Positions 10,691 through 23,900 are shown, counted from the stretch's first letter. The stretch is 64,000 bases of DNA from Echria macrotheca (GCA_030411725.1 MU839829.1:1240001-1304000), one strand, 5' to 3'. The notes: generated by a model from the sequence alone, not told the origin. Numbers and translations are program-made.

Positions 10691-12339
10691 ATGGGCAGCA
10701 AGGCGGGCACAGCAACGACGGGGAGTTCGGGATCGGGATCGGGTCGGCATTGGATCATGGGTACCGAGGCGTTCGAGGCTCGCATGCCTCATCATGACGG
10801 GATCAAGGCGGTTTGGGAGACCAAGTGGAGGTTCCCAGTAGGTCTTTTCTGTCTCTAGCCATTGTTGTATTTTTGGGGGTTTTTTTGCTCCTCGTGTAAA
10901 AATTCAGAGGAGAAGAAGCAAGCTCCCATGAACACTGCAGTGAATTGATTATTGATCGTCTATCGACAAACTACTGCAGTGCTCCAAGACCGTATATCCT
11001 TTCCACGATGGCGCCTACGAGGACTTTGAACCGATCTTTAACCATCTGATCCAAGTAAATCCCCCTTTCCTCCCCCCTCTCCCTTTGCCGGGTGTAGAGA
11101 GAGAGAGGCCTAACGGTTTTGGGTCGCAACTCGTTTAGAACGACATCAACGATGCAACATCGGCCGAGTACACGGCCGCCTTCGTCACCGTCGCCGCCGC
11201 CCTCGAGGCCCAGGGCGACAAGGCGCTCGAGACGAACAACCCCAAAGCCGCCTCGGCGCTGTACCTGCGCGCCTGCGCCGTCCTCCGCATCGCGCGGTTT
11301 CCCTACATCACGGCCTACCCGACCATCAACAACCAGCCCAAGTGGGACGCCTACGAGGCCCAGAAGCGCATCTACCTCAAGGCCGGCGCGACCTGGGACC
11401 GGCCGGTCGAGGACATCGCCGTGCCGCATGTGCACGCCGCCGGCGGGGACCGTGACAAGATTCCCGTGTATGTGCGCACGCCGTCCGACCAGGGAAAGTA
11501 TCCGACAGTCATACTCATGACGGGGCTGGATGGGTATCGGCCTGACAATACGGTGCGGTGCGACGAGTTCCTCGCGCGCGGATGGGGGGTTGTGGTCGTC
11601 GAGATCCCAGGGACGGCTGATTGTCCTGCTGATAGCGCGGATCCCGCGGCGCCGGATCGGCTTTGGAGTAGTTTGCTCGATTGGATGAAGGACGACGGGA
11701 GGTTCGAGATGGAGCGCGTCCTGGTTTGGGGGCTGAGCTGTGGGGGGTACTATGCCATCCGGATTGCGCATACCCATAAGGACAGGCTGGTTGGGAGTGT
11801 TGCGCAGGGCGCGGGCTGTCATTATTTCTATGATAAGGAGTGGTTGGAGAAGGCGGATGGGCATGAGTATCCGTTTGAGTGAGTTTTTTCCCGGTGTCTC
11901 AGAAGGCGATGAAAGTCGGGTGGTGTGGGAGGCCAAAGCATTGCTAACCTTTTTTTTCTCTCTCCGTAGGTTGTTGCCGGCAATGGCGATGAAGCATGGC
12001 TTCACCTCGATCGAGGATTACAAGGAGAACGCGCAGAAGAAGTTCTCGCTTCTCGAGACGGGCATCATCCACCAGCCGTCGACCAGACTGCTTCTCATCA
12101 ATGTGGGTTTTTTTTGACATATATATCCTTGAGAGACCGGATTCATGGTTGCTAACTAACACAACTCTCACTCTCAGGGAACTCACGACGGTCTGATGCC
12201 CATCGAGGATTCGATGATGCTGTTCGAGTACGGGTCGCCCAAGGAAGCTAGGTTCTTCACTGGTGCTCTTCACATGGGCTATCCGATGGCGAATGCGTCT
12301 GTCTACCCCTGGATGGAGAGCGTCATGAAATCCAAGTAG
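10691..12339 (+). CDS. ayg1: Ayg1-like alpha/beta hydrolase (polyketide-shortening type)
   Basis: Five exons: 10691-10837, 10980-11054, 11139-11878, 11970-12102 and 12178-12339, giving 418 aa; all junctions are in phase with GT/AG introns. The protein matches the Ayg1/Yg1 family (DUF1100-type serine hydrolases): an N-terminal lid segment VYPFHDGAYEDFEPIFNHL, the central MTGLDGYRPDN and IPGTADCPAD motifs, and the nucleophile elbow WGLSCGGYYAIR with Ser274. Characterised members shorten a heptaketide to tetrahydroxynaphthalene by retro-Claisen chemistry for DHN melanin. No polyketide synthase or scytalone dehydratase is in the window, so the substrate here is inferred. Alternative upstream starts exist only in untranslated-looking sequence. 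The gene is convergent with the SDR, 176 bp apart. Confidence 0.85.
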
Positions 12340-12515
12340 GGAGGTAGGTAGGCGGCGCGCTGAAATGATGTCCGAAACAAAAAGAACTTTTGGCTTTTGT
12401 TCTTCGTTTCTTTTATTTATTTAAAAAAAAGCACGAGTAAAAGGGGGAAAAGGTCCCCCGCCTAGGTATCTAGAATGACTACCTGGTGGTATACACACAA
12501 AAGCGTTGGGGCGCC

Positions 12516-13446
12516 TCATCGTCCCATCCACCCGCCGTCCACGACGAGTACGTGACCGCTAACATAAGCGCTCGCTTTGGAGGCCAGATATACCGCCGTT
12601 CCCTTAAAATCTTCCGGTGTCCCCCACTGTAACGACTTTGTCAGAGAGAGATACCTGCTTGAGATTTATAACCTTACCCGTCCGGCCGGTATCCTGGCGC
12701 TGATGCTCGCCAATCGCTCCGGATTATTCAGCAGCGCCGTGTTCATCTCCGTCTCGATGTATCCCGGCGCCACCGCGTTCACCGTGACGCCCCGCGCCGT
12801 CCACTCGTTGGCGAAGCTCTTGGTCAGCTGGCCGACGGCGCCCTTGGAGGCCGCGTAGGCCGGGACCGTGAGCCCGCCCTGGAACGTGAGCAGCGAGGCA
12901 AAGTTGATCACAGAGCCCCTCCGGCCTGTCACGGGTGACGGATCCAGCTGCAGCATGTGGGCGCCGAAGTCGCGGCAGAGGGTGAAGACGGCGTTGAGGT
13001 TGACCTGCATCACCTCGTTGAAGTCGGAGTCGGGGAACTCGTGGCACGCGTGCCGGCGCTGGATGCCGGCGCAGTTGACCAGGATGCGGACCTCGTGGCC
13101 GTCGGCCAGTATCTTGGGCGCGAGCTTGGCCACATCCTCCTGTGAGCTGAGGTCGGCCGTGTAGATCGAGGCTTTGCGGCCGAGGGCGAGGATTGTCTCG
13201 AGTGTCTCGGTGGCTTTCTCGTCCCTCTTTTGTCACTCGACATGTTCGATGTAAGTGTGTGTTACTTGTAGGGGGTCTGGTCGCGGCGGGTGTTGTTAGT
13301 GTGGTGAGAGGACATACCTGGACCAGGAGGACATCGGCCCCGGCTTCGGCGAGGGCAATGGCAACGGCCTGGCCGATGCCCCGCGTTCCGCCCGTGACGA
13401 CGGCCGTGTGGTCTGCCAGCGAAAACATGGCATTTATTCCTGCCAT
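12516..13446 (-). CDS. Short-chain dehydrogenase, KduD / 2-deoxy-D-gluconate dehydrogenase-like
   Basis: Three exons, 13318-13446, 12678-13226 and 12516-12626, giving 262 aa. Introns start GTATGT and GTAAGG, and phase is kept. Classical SDR features: cofactor loop TGGTRGIG (residues 18-25), NCAG motif near 94, catalytic Ser154, Tyr167 and Lys171 (YAASK), and the C-terminal VDGGW signature. The stretch from LLTFQGG through SARIPAGRWGTPEDF resembles KduD and gluconate 5-dehydrogenases, so oxidation of a sugar acid or polyol is likely. Ser154 sits in FASLL as expected. It is divergent from the zinc dehydrogenase across 634 bp, suggesting shared control. A role as a naphthol reductase is unlikely from sequence. 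Confidence 0.85.
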
Positions 13447-14080
13447 TGCAGCTGTTGGTATCTCTACAAATTACAGACCCGAGTATTGCCTGGAATAGGA
13501 GAATTCACAGGTACAATTGAACGAAGAAGAGCTGTGTATCGGTGGTATCCCGTGTAAGTGGGAAGGAACCTCCCGATTCCCGGCCCCGTCCCAAGTCCGG
13601 TTGACGAATCAGGTAATTCCCTACGAAACATGCAATGCTTGAGAGGATACACTCCACTCTGCTCCATTTCGAGTGGTCCCGCCGTTCGCGGGGGATTTTC
13701 AGGTATCCAGGTATCCAGGCTTCCGCTTTCTGTCTTCCCCACGCCGTGACCTCCTCTCGTGTGGATCTTGGGCGCTGACGCTGCCGTGTTTCTACCGGAC
13801 CAATTTACCTCATCCAGTCCATGGACGCACGCCGGTGTTATGGATTGCGTGCCACGAGACCCGCGCCTTTGGGAGCCCAGCTGATCATGGTCGTTTTTTT
13901 CTTTCTCCGGTGCGGTTTGGGAAACCGAGACCTGTATACCGCGCAGATGTAACCCGACACAACTTATTCCCACAGGGGCGTTCCATATTTTTAGGGAGAG
14001 CTGAAGGCTATCTCTGTCAACTCCCTATTGTCACATCAAAACCTGTCCTACAAGCTGTGTGCTTTTTGCTCTCACAAATC
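13447..14080. promoter_or_regulatory. Shared divergent promoter, SDR / zinc dehydrogenase
   Basis: A 634-bp region between two divergent oxidoreductase starts. It holds a short direct repeat (AGGTATCC twice, about 13702-13718). No specific regulator site can be named with confidence. Open frames across it lack motifs. Confidence 0.4.
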
Positions 14081-15400
14081 ATGAGTGACACCAAAGTGAA
14101 AACCTCAGTCCTTCACGGAGCCAAGGATCTGCGACTCGTACGCCCCCAACACATTCCCTCCCCCGACCCCCCTTTTGTGAAGCCTATACTCATCACACAA
14201 CACAGGAAGAGCGCCAACTACCAGCCCTCGGACCCGAAGATGTCCTGATATCCGTCAAGGCGACGGGCCTCTGCGGGTCCGACCTGCACTACTTCCACCA
14301 TTTCCGCAACGGGGACATCCAAGTCCGGGAACCCCTGACCCTCGGCCACGAGTCGGCCGGTGTCGTCACAGCCGTCGGCCCCGCCGTTTCTTCACTGCAG
14401 CCCGGCGACCGGGTAGCCCTCGAGGTCGGCCAGCCCTGCGAGCGCTGCGAGCTCTGCCTCGGCGGCCGGTACAACATCTGCCGCGAGATGAAGTTTCGGA
14501 GCTCGGCAAAGGCTGTGCCCCATGCCCAGGGGACGCTGCAGGAGCTGATAACCCACCCTGCGAAGTGGTGTCACAAGTAAAAACTGTCTTTCCGCCGCTC
14601 CTCCTTTTCAAGGTTAACAATTGGCTACCTAGGCTCCCGTCGGAAGTGTCGAACGAGCTGGGCGCACTTGCTGAGCCCCTTTCTGTCGCACTACATGCCT
14701 CGGACAGAGCCAAGCTCGAGGAGGGCTCAACTGTGCTTGTGTTCGGCGCCGGGGCGGTGGGATTGCTCTGCGCTGCTATCAGCAAGGCGATCACACAAGC
14801 TACCGTCGTGATTGCTGATATCCAGCAGGACCGGGTGAACTTTGCTGTAGAGAATGGGTTCGCCGACGCAGCCGTGGTGGTACCCCTGAAGCAGCCCCGC
14901 CCCGAGACCATCGATGAGAAGCTAGCCTTTGCCAAGGAGGTTGCTGAGCTGGTAAAAGGGGCAAAAATAGGAGACAAGCCCGTTGGTGAGGTGACGGGCA
15001 CGTATGAGTGCACCGGTGTTGAGTCGTGTCTACAAGCCTCCATCTACGTGAGTTCCGCCATCCCGGCATTTACATAACGGATTTACTAATACTTAATAAC
15101 AAGGCAACGGGACCTGGTGGCAAGATCATGATCATCGGCATGGGAAACCCCATCCAGACACTACCTATATCGGCTGCTTCGCTACGGGAGGTGGATCTCA
15201 TTGGTGTCTTCCGCTATGCAAACGCGTATCCCCGTGTCATCGAGCTTTTGGCCAGCAAAAACCCGCTGCTGCCAGACCTGACGAGGCTTATCACGCAGAG
15301 GTATACTGGGATGGACAACATTCCCAAGGCATTCGAGATGGCTGCGCGGGTGAAGGATGACGAGGGCAATCTGGTCATCAAAGTCATGGTGGACATGTAA
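14081..15400 (+). CDS. Zinc-dependent polyol dehydrogenase (sorbitol/xylitol/arabinitol type)
   Basis: Four exons, 14081-14137, 14206-14576, 14633-15047 and 15104-15400, giving 379 aa; phase is kept at all three introns. Medium-chain dehydrogenase features: catalytic zinc ligands Cys42 (GLCGSDLHY), His67 and Glu68 (GHESAG), and structural-zinc cysteines 97, 100, 103 and 111. The Rossmann motif is VFGAGAVGLL, followed by an acidic residue in IADIQQDR, pointing to NAD+. This layout is that of sorbitol, xylitol and L-arabinitol dehydrogenases, which oxidise polyols to ketoses. The exact polyol is not decidable here. It is convergent with the aldo-keto reductase, 121 bp apart, which could supply polyols; this pairing is inferred from position. 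Confidence 0.88.
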
Positions 15401-15521
15401 AAAATTGGCACAAATCTTTTTTGATAATCCAATGATCGACGCTTCTTCTAACAGTTCACCCACTTTCTTTATCTGTTTTCCAACTACCAGTCACTGTATT
15501 TGGCCCCAACTCACTCAGAGT

Positions 15522-16812
15522 CTACGACTTGTCCGGGAACCCAAAGTCGATGCCAAACGGCGGATACACAAAACGCTGCAACTTGCCCTCCTTTGTGAGC
15601 TTATCAGAGTAGTCGTTGAGAAGCTTCATATCCTCGCCGTCGAGGTCAATCAACTTCTTGTTCTCGTCGATGCGCTCCGGCGTGACCGACTTGGCCAGGA
15701 CGGTACTTCCGCGCGCCACTACACCAACCGCAAACTCATTAGTTTTTCCATCTCCTCATGAAAACTACAGAGAAACAAACGTACGGTGGTAGCTCAGCAG
15801 AACAGCAGCCGGCTTGACGCCGTGCTTCTCAGCAATTTTAGCTACAGGCTCGGCCGAGAACAGCGGGCCACCGGTGCTGCCGAGCGGGCTGTAGGCCATG
15901 ATGTGGATGCCCTTGTCCCTGCAGAGGTCGACAATCTCCTGCTGCGACAGGGCCGGGTGGTTCTCGATCTGGTTGACGGCGGGGATGACGGTGGCGTGCG
16001 GGAGGAGCTCTTCGAGGTAGCGTTTGCTGTACTGGTCGTGCGTGTTAGTGTGTGTACTTTTGAAGTAGTATGAGGGGGGGGGAAAGGAGGGCAAATTTAC
16101 GTTGCAAACGCCAATGGCCTTGGTCTTGCCGGTGGCTAGGAGTTTTTCCATCTGCTTCCACGTGTCGACGTGGTTGTGGGAGCGGATGATGTCGCGCTCG
16201 CCGTTGGGGAGCTTGGGGAACTTGTCATCGTTGCCTGTTTGTTTTTTATTAACCTCGAGATCATCGAAAAAAAAGGGGGCCAAGGTAACACATACCTTCG
16301 GGGTTCATCAACAGAGGCCAATGCTAGTGATGTTTCATCACCTCGTCAGTTTTGTTGCCTTACACCCCTTATAACCCATCCCCCACTCTCAGTGAAGATG
16401 AAAGGAAAGCTCACCACCAGAAACAAATCAACATAATCCAACCCCAAACTCTTCAAACTCTTATCCAGCCCGAGCTCGACGCGCGTGTTATACGTCGCCC
16501 ACACCTTGCTCACAACAAACACATCCTCTCTCCTGACGACACCAGCCTTAAACGCCTCGGCCAGCCCCTCGCCGACCTCGTCCTCGTTGCCATAGCAGTA
16601 CGCTCCGTCGATCAGCCGGTACCCGGCCTTGAGTGCGTGGACCACGGCCTCCTTGACCTTGCCCTTTTCCGACTGCCATGTTCCTGTTATGTTTAATCAG
16701 TATCTATTCCATTCTGGACCCTCTTAAACAGAGAGGGAGAGAGAGAAAACAAACCGAGACCAAGGGCGGGGATATCCTGGCCCGTGTTGAGCTTGAAGGT
16801 CTTGTCTGTCAT
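15522..16812 (-). CDS. Aldo-keto reductase, glycerol dehydrogenase / aldehyde reductase type
   Basis: Six exons, 16755-16812, 16415-16683, 16296-16323, 16101-16234, 15785-16031 and 15522-15718, giving 310 aa. One exon is only 28 nt. All junctions are GT/AG and in phase. The AKR tetrad is complete: Asp45 and Tyr50 (in LIDGAYCYGNE), Lys79 (VVSKVW) and His110 (LVHWP). Signatures AYSPLGS and LAKSVTPERI mark the NADP(H)-binding C-terminal part. Fungal relatives reduce short aldehydes such as glyceraldehyde, or aldoses. The C-terminus (PPFGIDFGFPDKS) is the substrate-loop region. The neighbouring polyol dehydrogenase suggests a sugar/polyol role, but the substrate is inferred. Confidence 0.88.
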
Positions 16813-17811
16813 GGTGATGATGACCCCGACAAGAAGTTTGTGCTAGAAACACTAGTGTAAACCGTACGAGACTCGAATCGAGAGGATAATAAGGATAATA
16901 TAGTTCTATCACAAGTAACAACAGCGCATGAGAGAAAGAAGTGAAAGTGAGCTTTTGGAGAGGAGAGTGGGTAGGTAGGTAGGGACGGAGAACAGACCTG
17001 GATGCCGTTTCAAGTGGGTATTATCCTCCACGGAAGGGTACCTTAAGTACGTAGGTAAGGGACCACAGCAGGCCGGTTAAATCGAACCACTGCCGGCGCC
17101 TGTTGCTTCCCTACCGAGTACCGTACCTTACCTGCATATTTACCACTAGTCCTTTTGCTCAAAAGCTTCCTTTTGGACGGGAGCTTCTTGAACAACAACA
17201 CTCTAACCTAGGTACTTTTTTATTCTTTGGGTCCCTTCTAGAGTCTCTCCGTTTCAAGTTTCCAATACAGGATGTTTCAACTTTGCTCCTCAATAGCATG
17301 TCTTGTTTCGCAGCGAATTACCACTCCTGGAAGCCTGCCCCTCCGAACCCGCAGTTCCAAGGACCAACCCCACGGTCCCGCCCCGGAGCCAACCCGGCCG
17401 TTCCCTGACTGGTGGAGAAATTCCTCACGGCTCCAGCACCGTGATGGGGCATTTCATCCCCTCTCGTTCACCGTCCATGTTTCCGGCCCAACAACGGCCG
17501 AGCCTGAGATTCACATCACCTGCCTAGTAAATAGGCCGCTTGCAGTATAGTCTCCCCGGAAAGCCGCCATGCTTATTTCCTACATCTAGTCAACACAGCC
17601 AGGTCCAACCTCCAGCCCGATTCCGTCATCTATCGAGACACTGTGTCTCAACAGACGTCTCTGATACCTTCCGAACACAAAAACAACCCCCTGATTATGA
17701 GTAATACTGATACCCTATGCCCAAAGAAAAAGGTCTACCGCGACGCCGTCGTCGCATGCATCGATAAACAAGTAATTCTACACACAAAAGAACACCACCA
17801 CCAGACTGCCA
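16813..17811. other. Intergenic, AKR promoter and sed5 3' region
   Basis: About 1 kb. It includes the promoter of the AKR gene and the 3' flank of sed5. A short TAGG tandem run lies near 16970-16983. No gene seen. Confidence 0.55.
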
Positions 17812-19013
17812 TTACCCGGCAATCAGAACCCATAGTAGGAAAAATATCATCTTGTCACGGTTAGCAACTGGCTCGAACAACACGGGGGGTGTTACGTACC
17901 AGAACACCAAACATCTTTGCAATAAGCCACCGGTTGCCTGAGACGCGCCCCCAGTACTTTAGCAGTTCTTTCTGCGCGCCTTCAACGTTGTCCACGACGT
18001 CCTCACTAGGGCGCATTGGCGTCAGCTACAGTCGACACAAAACGATTATAAGCACTTACGTGTTGGCATCTATGCGCTGGATCATCTCCGACTGTTCGCT
18101 GACCATGCTGGCGAGTTGTCCAAAGATGGACCCCAGTTCGTTAATGGTTGCCTCAATCGCCTCGATTGCTTGTCCTCGCTGCTGAATATACGTATTTTGA
18201 CCCTCCTCCATCATCTGGAGCTGCATCTGCTGATCTGGTATGGGATTGAGCGAGATGAGGTCTGCGTTTGGCGATGGAGTGCCTCGATTTGGTGTGCCGT
18301 AAAGGGGTGACGCTGACTGCTGTAACGCTACGTGCGAGTGTTGCCCTACTGTTGACACGAAAGCCTCGGTCCTCGATCTTGACGCCTGGATATTCTTGGT
18401 ACGGATTTCCAGCACGTCCTTTCTGCATGTTAGCCATGCCATGGAGTCTTCTGTTTTCGCCTGCACTCACCTTGAAGTTGGCGCTGACATCTCCCAGCCT
18501 ACCCTGCAGGAGCAACAGGATATTCTTGTTGTTCTCCCCTTCTTGATCGGGCTTCGGGTGCAGCCGCTTCGAGAGCGCTTGTAGGTTCCGGATCTGCTCA
18601 TTCAGGGCTGACAAGTCTTGTTTGATGATGAACGTCAACTAGGGCCGTTAGCTGCTGTCCGTGGTCGACCGGTTCGTGACCGCATACCTCGTTGATCTCC
18701 ACCGGCCTATCGTCAAACAATGTCTTCTTCTTTGCAACTATTGCTAGTCAGAATTTCTGCTGATCTTAACGACCGCGGTTTTCTCACGTTGCGCCAACTT
18801 CTCGAGTTTCCCCATCGTGGCCGAGACTCCCCGCCCGATTTCCGCTGCCTGTCTTGCAAACTCGGATCGTCTCGGTTGCGCGTCTGGTGTCGCGTTATGT
18901 CGTTGAGCATCGCTGAGGAGTCTCTGGGATCCGGGTTTGGTCGTCTGTCGGCGCTTGGTCGCCGTAACGATGTGGCGGAACTCGGCCGTCCGGTCGTTGA
19001 TTGCGACAGCCAT
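17812..19013 (-). CDS. sed5: Syntaxin 5 / Sed5, Golgi Qa-SNARE
   Basis: Six exons, 18788-19013, 18688-18737, 18471-18638, 18060-18418, 17900-18005 and 17812-17850, giving 315 aa with phase kept throughout. The N-terminus (AINDRTAEFRHIV) is the Sed5/syntaxin-5 regulatory peptide region, followed by a three-helix Habc-like part. The SNARE helix spans about 222-285 with the zero-layer glutamine at 249 (IFGQLASMV). A single C-terminal transmembrane segment (VLMIFFLLWVLIAG) is split between the last two exons, so missing the 39-nt final exon would remove the anchor. It is the t-SNARE for ER-to-Golgi and intra-Golgi fusion. Confidence 0.95.
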
Positions 19014-20940
19014 CTTTATCGTGTTCGTTCGGAGAGGGCGGTTGGCCCGGGAATCGAAGTAGAAACAGCGGCGCTGCCTATGCCTAGGTTCCAAAATCCA
19101 CCCACGAGCCTTGTTCGTCGAAAGTCACAGTGATGTCGTTGGGTCGAATGGAAACGTCGATCGAGTGGGATGCGAAGCGCGAATCGCGTCTGAATGCCGA
19201 ATCGAAAATGGACAGGCTAGGAGAGAGGCGTGCCGGGTATATTAAAAGCTGTTATATCGAAGAAAAGGGTCGACGACAGCGAGCGATGTCGAAAATGAAG
19301 GCGGGAGGGCAGGTGCTGCGGTGGCGATAGCGATGAGGTTCGTGATGGCGGAGATTGTTCAATCATCAAGAGGGAAAACGTGGTTTCTTGTTTCGGTTTC
19401 GGCCCTTGCCCTTGCAGCGAGAGAGCCACAGTGTGGGGCGTGTGACGAACGTCTCGCACTGTATATTCTATTCTTGGACAACGCATCGAGTTCTTCGACA
19501 AACTCAGCTCGTTAGCCTTGCAACTATCCCACTTACCTATTTATGAAGTATGATTTATTGTCTCTTGCCTTGCCGATAGGGTAAGAGCCGATTCCCGTCA
19601 ATAGAGTTTACACCGCTTGGGCTTGCAGCTGCGTGCGCTATTGCTCAGAGCACGCCGTGTTCGGAAACTGCTGCCTTTAACTGGGCACCAACCAGTCCCT
19701 GCGTACAGAGAGATGGTTACCCGGTTTCCAACCACACCGCGCCTTGCTGTACGAGTAGACGTGGGTAAAGCCGAGATGGTGTTGTAAAAGCACCAATGTG
19801 GCTTGCCCTGCCGACGAAATGGTGAACAGACCGCGAACGTACCGCCTCACTTGAGTCCCTTACGATTCCATCTCACCGGCGTCGGCTTCTCGACGGGTTC
19901 CAGTTCCGGTTCCGGTTGTTGATCGAGATGGTACATATTCCAGCCACAGGCTTCAAGCTACTTGCATCAGACCTCTCGTTATGCAAGAATTCTCTACTGG
20001 GTTTTGGTTCTTCCCCGTCGTGGACTACTCAATGCATAGTCGCCCCGAAGTCAAAGCTGGTTCCTGCCACAGTTGAATTCAGCCGGAGGATCTAGAAGCC
20101 TTCTCGGCATTCTCAGACGCCGGGTAACGCCAGCATCCATGGTACGACGGTGGATTTGCATCCACTACCAGCGAGTGCCATGTTCGAACTTGTTCGAGTT
20201 TTCTTCCAGAGGTATTCGGTGGTGTGTTGCCAGAGGTGGTGGTTACACCGCACCCCGGTTGCTAACTTCAGATCGCCGCCGGGTGCTGAACGTTACGTCA
20301 CAGATTTCTTGGTAACAAGGCCATCGTTATCGGGACCACAGCCTCTCCTGTTTAACCCCAGAAGCATCAAGCTGTGTATTTGGGCGCCGAAGAGACAGAC
20401 GGCGACCTGGCTAAAAATGCTGGAACGCATTGAACCAGTTATTCATCGATACCGGTTGAGAGGAACCTGACGGTCCGCTGCAGTGGGAGAGGAATGGAAG
20501 GTTGGCTCCGCCCTGCCCCTCGAAGGTGCTGGGAATCCCGTGTAAAAACGACGGGTGACCCCTGGCGTCGAGCTTGGGGAAATGTGCAGCTGAGGAAACC
20601 GGATTGATGATTGCATACCATAGCACTACGAGATTGCTTATTATTTGTTCTTTATTCTGCTCTGTCGATTACTAGCAGTGTTATATACCCCGTGCCTTTC
20701 GTGCCACTGCATTTATTAGTCGCTCTCTTTGTCGCCAAAACACTCTGTTGTCCGAGGCACGGCTTGCGCGTTCTGCCCCGTCGTTTTTGCCGCCCGTCGT
20801 GTCCACTTCGCGATCTTACCCGCAGCGCCAGCCCCGACCTCACTTTCAATTTGAGCGGCATCTCCCTCCTCCGTACCTTGGAGACCGGCCTAGAATGATC
20901 TCGTCCGCCCGTTGTCCTCAACCATAGATCGGGAGACGCG
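19014..20940. other. Divergent intergenic region, no gene seen
   Basis: About 1.9 kb between sed5 and the first large disordered-protein gene, holding both promoters. Short frames on both strands have no motif or credible intron structure. A small GGTTCC direct repeat lies near 19898-19919. Confidence 0.55.
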
Positions 20941-23900
20941 ATGGACGGCTCGTACGGAAATGTATTTGGCGGAGGGCCTCCGATGTTCGTCAACCGACCT
21001 CCTGTCGCAAAATCGCAGCTAACAGCTTTGTTCCAACTAGGACGCCAGACACGCCGACGTCGAGCAGCGATCAATACAAGGTGAACGTCAGCCGCCAGAA
21101 GACGAGGAAATGGGCCGAGTTCAAACCGCAAAACTACGACGGCGACGACTGGGGCGCTGACTACGATGACAACCCGGACGAGCAACCCCCTCCACCGCCA
21201 TTGAAGCCGACGGGTCCACGTCAGCCATCGGCACCGCCCCCGATCTCGAGGGCGGCCGCGCCGGGTGGTCCACCGTCGCTACAATTGCAGACTCAGCGTG
21301 CCGTTTCGACTCCCAGCGGACCCTTCACGGCTGGTGGGAACTTGGAGCGAACTGGCATGGAACACCTCATCTCACCGCAATCGGCAGTACCCCAGAGCGC
21401 CGGTGCTATGACGGTGTCGAGTCTGCATTCCGGCAATACGCCTCCGCCGTCAGCGCACATCGCTCCCGCCCCGCCGCGAACGCGATCTCCAGCTGCCCCC
21501 TTGAGCGCCGGCCCGGTGCCCTCGCGGTTTCCGCCTCGGAAGAGCAGCCTCGGGCCTCAGGATTCCCCAGGCCCTCTGGCCGGTTCTGCGCCGCACTCCA
21601 GGTCCAGTTCTCGCCCGGGATCCAGCCGCGGAGCCCCATGGAACGAGCCGAGGCCAAGCTCGCCCGCAAATTCCCGCTCACCAATATCGTCTCCGGCGAA
21701 GCCACTGCCCTTTGTGCGCCCGGCGGATATCTATCGACGTATGGAGGAGGAGAAGGAAAAGGAAAGAGAACGCCGCTCGATGGAGTCGGCTGGTAGACCT
21801 AGTCTGGACGGCTCTTCGAGTCCTAACGCTCCCCGGACGCAGCCAGAGCCGTCAGGCTCAAAGCTGAGAACGGAAGAAGCCGCAGACATGGGTAGGAGTT
21901 TGCGCCCCAGCTTACCGCCAGTCGCGGAGAGACGGAGCGAGTATGGTCTGGAGGGACTGATTGCAAGTTACTCGGATCCAGTCCCTGACCCGCCGCCGAC
22001 GCGAAACGCGGCTTCCACAGCACAAGGAGTGTCGAGTCCAGCATCTGGCTTGCCCTTGCAGTCGACAAGTTCATCAGGGGCTCCCGCAGACAAGACACGC
22101 CGCTTCTCCACAAGCCCTAAGTTGCCGGAGCTAGGCCGCATGTCTGGCTTTGGGGAGGACTTGTTCTCCATGTCGTCGAGTTTTTCCACAGACGCCCCGT
22201 CTCTCCCACCGATGCCTGACGAGTCCAAATTGCCGCCTCCGGTCACAAAGCCAGCGGCTGCTCTCAATACGCCAAGCCTTCCAGATCCTACGAAGCACAT
22301 GGAGTCCCGCGGTGTTGTGCAGGACGATGCAGTTGCCCGCCCGCGCGATAGAGCCGGTGCAGACCCATCCGCGCCAGCCAATCAGCCTCGCCAGTCTGTC
22401 GGGCCCTCGTCACCTCAGCAGCATGACCCCGCGGTGTCTGGTCGCACCATGGGGCCTGGTGAGGCCAAACAGCCTGCGCGACCATCTCTGCCAGGAGGCT
22501 GGGTCACCGAAACGATGGCAACTCCAGGTGAAGTTGAGACGCCCAATATTGCCGCCCCTGAACCGGTCAGCTCTCTACCAGGCGAAGAGGCCAAGCCAGT
22601 CGATATGCAACCCATGGCTGAACCCAAGGGGGACGTCGAGAAACCCCCAACCAGAGCTGTATCGGGCGACGACTCGGACGATAATGTCAAACCGAAGCCG
22701 CAGTCATCGTCTCCATTACATCAGAGCTCGCCTGTTACACTCGCTCCGCTGAGACTTTCTAGCCCTACAAGAGCGAGCACATCGCATCCTGTTACCCCTG
22801 ACGAGGCGGAACATGATGGTATCCGGGACCTAGGCCCATCTGCCTCGAGCCCTGTGCAACCACAGGCAGACAGCCAAGACGTCGAGATTCCCCCCACGGC
22901 ACCACTTAATCCCAGTCGAAGTTTCCAAGCTACCAGCTTACCGGCCGACTCTACACCCCTTGGTACTCCTGGGTTCGAGACCAGCTCCGTGCCAGAGACG
23001 ACTACTCACTCTCCGATCAAGGAGAGTGATATGCTAACGCAGGAGATCATGAAGTCCCTAAGCCCTCACTCCCCGCCAAATGACCCCCTCGAGGTCCCTG
23101 GGGCTAGTACTGCCGCCTACCACGCGGCAGCCGGCAGCCCGGTACGGGAGAGCACCTATCTTGGGGATGTTTACGGGGATTACTGGTCTACCACCGAGGA
23201 CAGGCGGGGATCAACTGCGGCAGCAGGTGGGAATGGGGGCGAGCCCGTCGTCGCCACGACAGCACCTATGGCAGCACCCATGGCAGCACCTATTGCAGCA
23301 CCTATGACGGCATCCGGAACCGAGGGCTCCTCGACTGTCAGTCAGGTCAAGTCGGGCCACACTGAGGATATTTCTCGACCTCCAGTGGTCCCACCCAGCT
23401 CGGAAAAGCAAGCCGGTGAGCTACGGCGGAAGTTTTCGTGGGAATCGGGACCAAGCGCCAGCGTCGCGACGCCTCCGGCTCCAGAGTCAGTCCCGGGGCC
23501 AACGCCAACGAGCTCGGAGGCTGTGGGAGCTGTTCAGCCAAAACCGTCAATGATTTCGACACCACCTGCTCAAAACGCATCATTGGCAGTCCCGAGCATT
23601 GAGACGGCCGGTGGTGATTCACGCGAAGCGCCGGCGGCTCCCATCTCGCACCAAGTTTCCGGGGCGAGCACGATCCCTCCCGGATCGAGCAGAGACATTC
23701 CGATCGAGCCGCCTTCTCCAATCTCGGTGCGATCCGACGGGCCTCGTCCATCGATTGACGATCGCAATCCAAATGCGGTAGAAGGGAAAGTTCTAGTGCA
23801 GTCGCTATCTCAGCCTGTTGCGCCGTCACCGCCGCCGCTTGATCAACACCCGGCCCTCAAGGCAGAACGACATGAGCCGCCATCATCGCACCCGGCGCTG

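Noticed and set aside
10691..16812. DHN-melanin or other polyketide gene cluster around the Ayg1-like gene
   Set aside because: No polyketide synthase, scytalone dehydratase or multicopper oxidase nearby, and the adjacent SDR resembles KduD rather than naphthol reductases.
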